In this document: piece after piece, positions 1-10,500 of the stretch
How positions within the stretch are numbered: the first letter of the stretch is position 1
How the letters are laid out: each line of letters opens with the position of its first letter
Assembly (NCBI RefSeq): GCF_900496995.4
Contig: NC_044004.1
Span: 82,529,538 to 82,593,537, forward strand
Origin: Aquila chrysaetos chrysaetos
Taxonomy: Eukaryota; Chordata; Aves; Accipitriformes; Accipitridae
Direction: 5' to 3'
DNA length: 64,000 nucleotides
The notes under the pieces: model-generated
Database searches by the model: none
Told to the model about the DNA's origin: nothing
Seen by the model: the letters and a program-made list of their open reading frames with translations, nothing else
Position numbers and translations under genes: made by a program

Positions 1-360
1 AGAGAGCTGCTTCGGATGGAAGGAGACGCACTCACTTCGCTGCCGCAGCATAGGGCCGGGCGGGCGGCGCGACGCTCACCAAGGCAGGGGCGGCGGCGAG
101 GCGCTGGTCGAGCCCGGGGAAAACCCACCCGCGACGCGGGGCCAGTGCTGCGAGAGAAAAAGCAAACATCGCCTCAGACAGCCGCCCCCACCTCCCTCAC
201 TTCCCCGGGGGTCGCCCGCCATGGCAGGCCCCACCGCCCCTCAGGGTCACCCCCTGCCCCGCGACCAAAGGAGAAAAAACCACCGGCTGGAGATAGAAAA
301 AAGCCGGTAGCCAACGCCCGCGCTTTCCAGGCGGTGAGAGAGACGGCGAAGCTCCTTCAC
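1..360 (-). other. Probable start of MRPL1 intron 1 (GC-rich)
   Basis: This stretch follows the donor of the putative MRPL1 exon on the minus strand. It is GC-rich with many CpGs, and I see no further exon in it. The open frames that cross it on both strands are compositional. Confidence 0.35.
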
Positions 361-394
361 CTCTCCACAAGCAGCGACCAGCGGGCGCCGCCAT
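361..394 (-). CDS. MRPL1: Probable first coding exon of MRPL1 (mitochondrial ribosomal protein L1), partial gene
   Basis: On the minus strand an ATG at 394-392 opens MAAPAGRCLWR plus one extra base, followed by a GT donor (GTGAAG) at 360-355. The known human MRPL1 start, as I remember it, is of the same type (MAA-x-x-RC-x-x-R). MRPL1 is the expected head-to-head neighbour of CNOT6L in vertebrates. The start codon lies inside an AAGATGGCGGC YY1-type motif and an ETS palindrome lies about 50 bp upstream, both usual for nuclear genes of mitochondrial proteins. MRPL1 is a large-subunit protein of the mitochondrial ribosome, and this exon would begin its targeting peptide. All other exons would lie beyond the left edge, so identity rests on 11 residues, synteny and promoter type. 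Confidence 0.45.
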
Positions 395-560
395 CTTGCA
401 GCGCAGCGCGGTGCAGCGCGAAAAGCATCCCCCGCGCCGGCAAGCACTTCCGGCCGCGGCCGGAAGCGCCGGACTGTGTCCCGCCACCGCCGTCCCCCCC
501 CCCCCCCCCCCAACCGCCGCTCACCGTTCCTACGGTGCGCCGGTCCCCCCTCCCGGCTTG
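380..560 (-). promoter_or_regulatory. CpG-rich promoter with YY1-type and paired ETS motifs
   Basis: The block contains a minus-strand AAGATGGCGGC motif at about 390-400. A perfect 20-bp palindrome CTTCCGGCCGCGGCCGGAAG lies at 447-466, giving CCGGAAG ETS/GABP-type cores on both strands. An 18-C run lies at 494-511. No TATA box is evident, as is usual for housekeeping CpG promoters. The most likely output is the leftward MRPL1 transcript. Confidence 0.5.
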
Positions 561-2500
561 TGTCCGGTGCCCGGTGAAGGGAGCATTACCGGGGCCTGAT
601 TAAAAGCCTCCAGCTCGGTTCTTAACCGGCCTGAAAGGCGGCCTCGGTACAAAACCCGGGTTGTCCCGAGAGCCCCGCGAACAAAACTGCCCCCACGCTG
701 AGCCGGCGTTCAGTGGGCAGGGCCTGCGCCAGAGACACCCAACATGGCGGCGCCTCCTGCGGGCCCCTTCCCTCAGAAACCGGCGTGTGTCCGCCCGAAA
801 GAAACATTTGCCGGGGTTAACGTTGGCCGTTTCACTCTTAACGCTCTTGGCTGTGATTTTTCTGCCTGCCCTCACTCTCGTTCCCTTGTGGATGAGTTGG
901 GAAAAAGATCCGCCTGGTCTACAGACCTACTCGTGGAGCGGCATCCGTTTGCGAGGACTTTGTTTAACCGGGTCCTAAACCGTTCAGATATCTGCCGTAA
1001 ACTATAATCCTGTCTCTTGCTATATGTGCGCTTGTTAAAAGGGGCCTCTCTATTCCCCACCGACGTGCTTTTTGACTAAAAACATCCTGACTCCTGCAGT
1101 TCCACTCCCCTGATAAATTTGTGTCCAAGAATATTCTCTAAATTCAATCAACTCCTTCCTGCTCCGAACTCTTGAACTCAGGCTCATCTTGCCTGCTGGT
1201 TTCTTCGGAAATATTTGTAAAATACCTGAGTAGCAATGACAGTACGTGTTTTCTTGTGGTGCAAGATGATGCAAACTTCCCGCAGAAACGGCAGCGTTTG
1301 TCTCCATAGGGGCCACGGGTGCTGCGAAGGCCCGGCAGCTGTTTGGATGTTTACATCTCACCTGGCATTCCCCAGACTAAAATTGTTATTTTTCAATCAG
1401 AGATATGTCCATACGTAAAACCAGTCGTTACAAAAAAAAGGATACATGTTTGTCCAATGTAACTATATGCTCAGCGTCCTGGGAAAAGGTCCAGACGGGG
1501 AGGCGTGGGAGTGGACAGGAGGAAAAAAAGAAACCTCCTCGCTTAAAAAGTCTCAGTGAGGAGTGAAAAAGCATGAATTTAAAACACAGAGGCAGGGCGG
1601 GTTTGGGGAAGGGGTTCTTTTTGGATGGGCATTAGGCGCGTATGTCTCCTATAGTGGTGGCAGACGTAACACAAGACTCACCACGTGACTCTGTTTAATA
1701 CGCGCCTCTGATCAGGTAACGACCGGCATCCTTCACGGTCTTCCTCCATGACCCCTCAATCCCCTTGCGAGCCTCCGACTTGTTAGACACAAGGTCGCTG
1801 CTGTGGATCACAGATTTTGGCCCTGGGAGGGAAATACGGGCTCACGGTTAACGTGCACCCATTCCCGATTACTCACTCGCTCTGAAGCCCAATTCGCATC
1901 AAAACCCCTTGCTCTGTCGCAGAGGCTCCTTCTGCATTTCCCGCTCTCTGACCATATATGAGCTTTTTTGGTCCAGCACAAGTCCAGGCAGCCGCAAGTT
2001 TCAATAAAAAGCTCTTGGGGCCGATCTCTTGTCCCACCTCGTGCCCTCCCCAGCCGCCTGCTGCTCCCTCAGACACCTCCCTGCACCTCTCCGATCCTTT
2101 TTTTTTTTCCCAGCACCATTTTTCCACCTGGGCTGTCCCACAGGTCAGCGCACAAAGCCCTACATCCCTCCCCGCCCCTGGCTGCTGCTTTTATTTTATT
2201 TTTCAATCCATCTTTCCCTCACGGTAGGCCCGCGTTCCTCCTCACTGAACGTGGAAACGGCCACCAGAAGAATTTCGGTGTGTCTGAGAGAAGATGAGCT
2301 TGAACGCTGGAGTGACATTTACCTGCGCTTCCTTGCTTCAGCTGCCCAGAAGAGCATCCCCCCGTCTCACGAGGCTCCGTACGACTGAAATTTGGGCGCT
2401 GAAAAAGATTTCCCAGAAAAGCAGCCGCTGCCTGCGGAGAAACAATCGTGACCGACGACGAAGAGGAGATGCCTGCACCCTCAAGTAAATCCCACGCTGA
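560..2500. other. Intergenic stretch between the two CpG islands
   Basis: CpG density stays high to about 980 and includes a second ATGGCGGCG at 744 on the plus strand. Beyond that the sequence becomes moderate in GC. No exon with convincing codon use and splice sites was found. The short open frames here look like chance. Confidence 0.5.
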
Positions 2501-3900
2501 AGACGGAGGTCTGATCCCCCCGGCTTCGCCTGCGGCCATTTCCCTCTCCCGCTCTCCCAACCCCGGGGGTGAGCAGCCCCCTACTCACCCCCTCGCCTCC
2601 ATAATTTGGGGGGCAACCAACCCCTCACAAGTCTCCCCCAAACCCGAGCCACCGTCCCCCCCCGCCGGCCCTCCGGATGACAACCCCCTCCCCGGCTCCC
2701 CCTCCGGAGAGGGCTCCCGGTTGCCGCCAACAAAATCGTGAGGTAAAAATGGGGTGTCTTCCCCGCCTCAAGCGTTTCGGGGACCTGCCGCTGTTCCCCC
2801 CGGGCCGGCGGTGTCCTCCCGGGGCCGCCGATGCGTCGTTCTCCGCCCCGGGCGGGAATTGACACGGGCTGCGGGGCGGGGGGGGGGGGGTGACAGGGCC
2901 CGGTGTATGCCCGCGGTTCCCGTCCCCCCTCCTCCGCCGCGACGGCCCCGGCACCGCCCGCCTCCCGCCCCCGCCTCCGTCTCCTCCGCCCTCCGCGCCG
3001 CCCGAGTCCCCGGCCCGCTCCTCCCCGCCTCCGCCGCCGCCGCCGCCGCCGCCGCCCCGGCCACCCCCGGCCCCCGCGGCTCCGTCCCCGGCCCCGGCAC
3101 CGCTTACCCGCTCCCCCCTGCATTTCGTTGCTTCCCGCCCTCCTCCCCCTCTCCCCCCCGCCCCCTCCGCCCCTCCTCCCCCCGCTCCTCCCTATCGCCG
3201 CGGGCCCGACCCTGCCGGCAAGGGGGGGAGCGGAGGGGGGAAGCGGGCCCGCGCCGCCATGTCGGGCCCCGCCGCCGCCGCCGCCGCCCCGCCAGCACCG
3301 GGGCCAGCACCCCGGGGCGGCCGCCGCGGCCTGGGCCGCTTCGCAGCCGTCGCTCCGCGCCCTCACGGGCACACGGATCCGCGGATACGGGGTTTGGGGG
3401 GGGGTGTGGGGGTGGCGGGCATATCCCCGGTGAGGGGCGGCCCGGAGGGGAGTAGGGCCCCCCCCCCGAGGGACCGGGGGTGAGGAGGGAGCGGGGGTCC
3501 CCCGGAGGCTGGGCCGCGTTGGCAGTAGCCCCCCCAAAAGATGCTTTCGGGGATGCCGGGCTCACCCCATAGCCCCGGCTGAAGGCGGCAGCAGTGGGGC
3601 GAACCCCAACCGTGAGGCGAACCCTGGTCGTGAGGCGAACCCCAACCGTGAGGTGAACCCCGGCTGTGAGGCGAACCCCGGTCGTGAGGCGAACCCCGGT
3701 CGTGAGGCGAACCCCAACCGTGAGGCGAACCTCAACCGTGAGGCGAACCCCAGCCGTGAGGCGAACCCCGGCTGTGGGGCGAACGCGAGCGCTCGGCCCC
3801 AATCCCCTCCGGGCCGGCCAGCATCCCGCGATGGGACCTTCGCCTGGCACCGTGGGTGAGCCGGCAGCGGGGTCGGCGAGGGTGTTTTTGGGGAGATGCG
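2500..3900 (+). promoter_or_regulatory. Very GC-rich CpG island, candidate CNOT6L promoter and 5' untranslated exon
   Basis: About 1.4 kb of very high GC with dense CpG, including a (CCG)n tract at about 3028-3057 and a (GCC)n tract at about 3268-3290. It is the strongest island upstream of CNOT6L on the correct side. Donor-like GTGAG sites follow at about 2569, 3431, 3480 and 3856, so an untranslated first exon could end at any of them. An ATG at 3259 in a strong GCCGCC context opens an Ala/Pro-rich frame that could be an upstream ORF. The transcription start cannot be fixed from sequence alone. Confidence 0.5.
3599..3778. repeat. 18-bp minisatellite, 10 copies
   Basis: Ten consecutive 18-bp units of the type GCGAACCCCAACCGTGAG fill 180 bp exactly, with a degenerate partial eleventh unit after them. 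Variation is concentrated at bases 7-14 of the unit (CCCAACCG, CCCGGTCG, CCCGGCTG and similar). Because 18 is a multiple of 3, several frames stay open and encode six-residue repeats. I take those frames to be by-products, not genes. Confidence 0.9.
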
Positions 3901-4529
3901 GGTCTCGCCGCTTTTTCCCGGTGGTCCGCAGCGGTCCCGTACGAGGAAGATGGCAGGGACGTCGCCTGCAATAAAAGCTGGGCTTCGAGTTCAGGCGGTG
4001 GTGCTTGCAAATGAAGTAATGCACCTAAACACCGAGTTTTTGTAACAGTTTGGGGCTCGCTTTTTAAACTTAAGTACTCTTGGTAAATATGGCGGAGGGC
4101 TCGGTTACTTTCTGCCGTTTTGCGGCCACACCAAGTTTTATCTGACCTTCTGAAATCTTTAGAGGAGGAGACTTTATCAGGCCATTTTTGAAACTTTGAA
4201 TAGGCTAAGTATTTGCTTTGGGGAGTTACAACTTACCATGAGCTGGCCTGCTGATAAGAATTTTAGCTGGCCTTGTTTAAGCAGGGGGGGGGGTTGCTAC
4301 AATTAAATTCATACCTGTGCCAACCCCCCTCTGTGTCTCTGCGCTGCTCAACCAAGCACAAACGCCCTCCCCTGCAACCTAAAACCAACCTGGAGGGGAA
4401 AACGCCTCATCCTGAAGTTGCTCACAGTTATACTTCTTGTGTGTGTAGACATGACTGATAATGAAAGTGATGATAATGTGTCTATTTTTAGCCTCTGCCA
4501 TTCCTTTGAGATGTTTTTGCCCTGGTGCC

Positions 4530-4562
4530 TTTTTTTTTTTTTTCTAAAAAAAAAAAAAAAAA
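4530..4562. repeat. T14/A17 inverted homopolymer hairpin
   Basis: A run of 14 T is separated by two bases from a run of 17 A, making a near-perfect A/T hairpin. It could be a slippage product or a retroposon scar. No element body is visible on either side. Confidence 0.7.
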
Positions 4563-7500
4563 GTACGTTGTTTCGAACAACAGTGTCTTCCGTGTGATAC
4601 AACCCAAGGAATTCTTAGAAGCTGTATCCCAATTTGGAGGGCCAGAAAGCTCTGACGAAGGTGGAGCACGGCCTTTACAAACACAGCACTGCCAGTGATT
4701 TTATTTCTGCGTTCTCCCTATCAAAATAGGAAGCGACAGTGAAATTTGTACTGCCAAACGTCGCTCTTCCAAAACGCAGCCCGCTTTAGGTACGGCCACG
4801 TGCTGGCGATACCTCACAAAAGATAAAGGCAGGCTTTACATTTGAGGTTTACTTTGCACTGCGTGCAAGCACCGCAGCCTGATCTGACTTCCTGTACGTA
4901 GCCCTTCTTTCCACAGCCCTGCGCTTCGGACGGCTTTATTCATTATTGAACACAAGCAGGTTCGGAGGCACCGAAGCGCTTGCCTGTAGCGTTCTTTTCC
5001 CTCATGGAGGGTGGTGGGAGTTTATTTACAGCTTGATTTTGTGATTTTGCTCCAGAACAGATCGGCAGCGCACGCTTCTGACGTCTTGCTGCTCCGAGGT
5101 CTGGAATAACGATACACATCACCGTACACACGACCCGCAGTATCGTGTCGCTTCATCCGAATAGAACTTATGTTTGAGCGTCAACTCGGGTGTTAAATCT
5201 CCTTGCCCGCTGTCTTCAAAGATGACTGAAGATGACAAAAGCCCCGTTACAGTTTGACTGTTCAGTTTAACTGAACGGTGGGAATTTTGCAGTGCTTTGC
5301 TGTCTGCTAAACAAATCCTGTTAAACACTTTCAGTTTTGTTCTTTTCTTACTATTAAAAGTGAGGGCGGTCTACTCTGAGTGCTAAAGTACAGAAGAATT
5401 TCATTTATTCTGTTCTATCTTTTCTTCCTACAACTGCTCTTTCTAATGTAGTTTGTGTATTTAATTGAAGGATAAAGTACAATGTAAATGGCTGATAGGT
5501 ATTGCCACATTCCTGAGCTAAGTTTAGGTTTCTTCTGTCCTTGGAAGCCGAGATCCTAACGTGTCAGCGGCACAGGAGTAAGACTACCCATCATCAGACT
5601 GTTAGAAAAAACTTAGTTTGGCAGCAGCACGAAAACCACAAAACTTTGCAGATTCATTTTAGTCGCTGTTGAGTTTCCCACCAGGTCTATATGGTAAACT
5701 TCTGCTGGCACAGCTCTGTCTGCGAGCACTGTGACGAAGTGTGACCCGTGACTGACATAGCTGTGCCAGCAGAAGCCCCAGCTGTAGAAGCAGTTATCTG
5801 CAAAAGTGCACTTTTACTGATATAGCTTGTTTTCGTTTTTAAAGGGTGTTTTTCCCTGTCCTGGTAGCAGTGCTGCTGCCAGTAAAGCACCGTGCTCCCA
5901 GGGATGTAGTGTAATCAGACATTTATTTGCCTGGCTTGGAAGGGACGACTGGTCAAGGGTGTATTTTCTGTGCGTGGCTCTCCTCTTCCCATCCACGGTC
6001 CGTAGAAGCTCGGACACGTTTGCAGTGGGAATTCTCTCGTGGAAGTAAGTGATGTTATGGCTGCTACTGGTTTTCTTTCCATCCAAAGGTGTTTATAAAA
6101 CTTCCATTTCATGTGATAAGCTGGGATTATTTTTTTTTTTTCTCCCACATGGACTGTGGTTGTTTTTCATTAACAATCTTGTTTTAGTGAAAAACGAGGC
6201 AGGCTTTTGACCAAGTTTGCCAAGCACAGTAGTATTTAGCTTTCACACCAGCCTTACAAGAAATAAGCCAGAAAGCCATCCCAAGGTGTGTGTGGACTCT
6301 GGTAGTAAAATGAAAAGGCACCATTGGAGAAAAATTAATTAATTTCCACACTGGGATAAATCTTTACTTAATTGAAATCTAAAACACTGAGAATAAAAAC
6401 TTACATTTAGATAGATCGCAGCAGCCGCTTTTTTGTTCAGAGTCAATGTGCACAAATGGGGAGGTGTGTTTCTTTTTTCTTATTAAAACCTTTCTGAGGG
6501 CATTCTGTTTTTAAGTGGTAAAATTATGCGTCAGTAACGTGCATAATTTTAGAGCAAGCTTTCTTTAACTGCAAAAAAAAAAAAATTACTGCTTAGATCA
6601 GCTTTAATCTGTTGGACAGTTTTGGGTTACTTGAGTTTAAAAGGGGAGATAAATACAAATAAATGGCTTGCTTACTATTTATTGGAAAGAGCTTTTGGGA
6701 TGCCAAAAGGGCACTCGAGGCACTGGATGTAACCTGATTTACAGAGTACTGCAAAAGCAAACGTAACGGTGGAGCTTAGTTGTTTGGGAGCATAACATGG
6801 CATTTGAGAAAACTTTAAAAAATAAGTTAAACTATGTCTTAGGCATATTTAGATTCAGGAGGATTTGCTGTGGATTTACTACTTTAAAGCATTAAATGCT
6901 AAGCCTCTTGTAATATTTTTTTTTCGAAATTCTGTGGTTCTCTTGATGATAGCCTGTAATCAAGGCTTGAGTGCTTGTTACTTGCCTTCTTCAGTTTAAC
7001 TGAGCGTTTCTCCTGTCTCAAGCAGATTTGGTAGCACCGTAAAGATAGAGATAGCTCTCCTCTGCATTTGTCTACGTCCCCTGTGCACCACTGGTGGCTC
7101 AGGCTAGGGGAGCAAGCTGCCTTTAATGCTGCACTTACGTTGCTCAGGACACCCGGCTGTCGGGTCTTCCATCGCTCTGGAAAGCTGCGTAGAAATTGTG
7201 ACTAAATCCAAGAGCTGCGCATTCTCCTCCATTTGTCAGGTTATCAGTTAACGTACACGTCAAAACATGCAGCAAGCTGTTTTGATGGTGCAATTATCCC
7301 AGCTGAGCGGACTGAACTTCGCTGGTGCCGGAAGGGGAAGTGCTGCTTTGCTTCCAGCCCTGCCACACATCGGACCCTGTGCTGAGCCTCTTTCGCTCAC
7401 TAACCTGACAGTAAATAAATAAAAAAACCAGGAGATGGAGGCTGCAGGGTGTTCATGTGTTTTAAAAGTGCTGATTCTTAGATCAGCAGCGACAGTACCG

Positions 7501-10500
7501 TGTAACGTCACCTTTTGATTAATTCTTTGGGTTTCAGTGATTTGTCTGTACAGCTTCTCCATCTCACCTGTAACGATAAAAAAAGAGACTGTCTTAGCAT
7601 GTTTCTTCACTGGTATCTTTAGCTGGTGACAATGTTTCTGGAATTCTCTTGCTCTGCTTCCCCATCTTAAAAGGCTCGTGCATCTCAGGTGCATGTTGGC
7701 AAACTTCACACATGTACCCCCTGCCACAAGACCCCCCCCAAAAAAGATCAAACAACTCAGAGCGGACAAAGTAAACTCTGAAGTATCCCGTGGAAAATAG
7801 CAAAAAGACTTTATATGCACAGGATCTACTGGATCTATTTGTGCCTCTTTCAGGAGTGCCTTGGAATAGATCTCAGAGCGGGGTGCAGAGAGGACCGTGT
7901 AAGGCCTTTAGCTGAACACGCTGACTGGCTTTGTTTGAAGCTTGTTAAATTCACAGAAGGGCTACGTGATACCTACCTGTAATGGCAAGGTACTGGATGT
8001 GACTAGGTTTCTATTATTTGGGAGAAAACTCCTCTCAAAGTTGAAAGCAATAGAAAAAAAATCCACTGAAAAAACCCAACCCCAAACTGAAATTACCCTG
8101 AAAAAAAGAGAGCACGGGAAGAAAATCTCTCCAGAAAAGGTGCTCTGGAATCCTGTTTAGAAGAACAACTTTCGCAGTCGCTTGCGCATTTCCCTTCAGA
8201 GGATCAAGAAGAAACTTAACAGTGTTCATACACTACCAGAAAGCTTTCCCTCCAGGGTTTGAGAGGTGGTCATTGAAAATATGATTAAAGGTAGGCAGAA
8301 ATGGCTTATATAAGGCAGAAATGCATTATATGATGTTCTACAAGAAACAAATTTTACCCCTTGCAAGGGGAGACATTAAACCAGCACTGATAAAAATGCT
8401 CCAAGATGAAGAAAAAGCAGCTCCAAACAGTTTTAGCTACAACTCACGTGCAGTCAGTGAACACAGAGATTTTTGAAGCTGTATGAAGTCAGCACCCGGG
8501 GCCAAGGAGCAGAACCCCATTTTGCCATTGTGTGTCAAGCATAGAAGTAATTTAACCAAAGCTTGTAACCTCATGTGTACACAAGGAACAGATAAGGTTG
8601 CGTGTGTTCGCCCTTACTTTGGCATTTCCTGATGTAAATGATTAATGGCGTTTTATGATTGCATAGCATTGTAGCTGTTTATGCTTAGCATTTCGCTAAA
8701 CGGGTTATTGTCTTTCACATTCTGCTTGTCTGTAAAGGAGTTTTATGTTTTCTCTGAGAAAGGTATATAAAATGAGGTTAAAGGGGGTGTAGGACTCTTA
8801 TATGCAGATTTCCTAGGATATGAAGTCTGTGGTATAGGTGCATATTTTAAATAAACACCGCATGTACGTTGTCTGCAGGCAGATTTCACAGCAGCAGAGA
8901 AATTAAATACTTCTTTTTGTCAAAACTAAACAGGTTGGAGAAAGTGAAACTTCCACTTTGAGCACAACAATGATAGTAGGGCCAGAGGAGAGAGGAAGAG
9001 GAGGCGTTTTTGCTCATTACCTCGCTGCCAAAAGCAAGCTGAGGCTTGCTTGTGACACTGATGGTTAAAAGTGGCGGTGTCAAAAATAGCGATCCCGGGA
9101 TCAAAACAGCAGCACTGCTGCCAGGCTCCAATTCAAGCAGGTCCACTTGAGGGAATAAAGATGACAACCCTCAGGAGGGGGCATATACTTTCTGAGTCCA
9201 TGGGGTGATGGATCTTCAGAAGGGTTTTCAGTTTTGGGTCCGTCCCCCGCTGCCGTTTGCGGCTTGAGGATTGGTAAACCTTTGACTGTTTACAGACACA
9301 AACTGACTAATCCTTCAGAGCACCCTGCCATCACCCCCGCCGATGTGAATCATTATTATTCATTACCCTAAACGAAGCATAAAGGAAAACCTATTGGGCC
9401 CTCAGCTAGGAGCAGCAGGAATTTTTATGACTGTGAAAGTACCAGAGGCAGCTCTCCTCTGAAGAGCCCGTGGGCCTTTGCCCTTCCCGAGTTATGCACC
9501 CACCTGTGATCTACGGAGGCCTGTGTTGGAAAGGGAAACGCAAACCAAAGATCCCGAGTAAGGGTCCTTTATCCTGGCCACCAATCCTTCCAAAGCTACT
9601 ACTGCAAGTCAATAGCTCCCAGTCTCCTCCTTACAACCACCTGAAACTAAAAAACCCAGTTAAGCTATCTTAAATGCTTTTTAAAGGCAAAAAAAGGGCC
9701 AAGGCAGCTCTGCAAGTTGCAAAAGAGGAATGTTTAACCTTGTGTTGCTGCGGAGGGAGGTTTTGTTGTCCGCTTTTGGGGCAGGCAGGGAGAAGGAAGG
9801 TCTCCTCAGGAGTAGTGAGCGGGAAAGGGAATTGCCTTCTGCTTAACAATACACATGCCACAACTCACAGCTACAGACAGAAGGGGTACATAAGCTTCAC
9901 CTTGCGGGGTCCTAGTATTGAAAAGGGAGCTTTCCCCATGTAAAAAATGGCTTTGGTTTCCTTAAGACATTCTGACAGCTCCAGAAAACTGCTTTACTGA
10001 CAGATCATTTTGAACATGAGGTTTTTATGGGCTGGTAAGCAAAGTTTTGTGAATGCTAGAGATGTATGCCTTTTGGGTAAATTTGAGACCCAGAAAGCCT
10101 CTTTTGTTTTCATTTCTTTCAGTGTCCATTACCAGCTGAAACAGCCTTTTTTAGCAAGTTTCTTCTCTGAGCGAGGGACCTGAACCTCACATTGGAAGCA
10201 ATAGTGCAAAGCGACCTCCTCTTCTTTTTGTCCTCTTTGCTTTGGTGTCAGGGTCCATCCAACATATTATTTTAGTTCATTGGATTTCACAAGTACAAAC
10301 ATCACTACAAAAAACAGCCATGTTTGGTCAAGCTGTTAATAATAGTTGAGATTTGTAGATTGTGCTCAAGTTTGCTGTTTACCCTTTAGGGCAGCTGAAT
10401 GAATTGATGGTGTAGTTTTCCCCTCGCTTTTCAGGAATGCTTCCATCTGACTGAACATCTTTGCGCCTTCTAATCACAAATTAGTTTTGCTTTTTTTTCT

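Noticed and set aside
2581-4024. Long GC-rich open frames of about 300 codons on the minus strand
   Set aside because: They are Arg/Pro/Gly low-complexity translations of the CpG island and the 18-bp minisatellite, with no domain or splice support. Low stop-codon frequency at such GC explains their length.
7260-7820. 186-codon minus-strand open frame
   Set aside because: AT-rich intron context, no recognised motif and no matching splice structure. A short internal piece (EMEKLYRQITETQ) has exon-like borders but could not be joined to anything.
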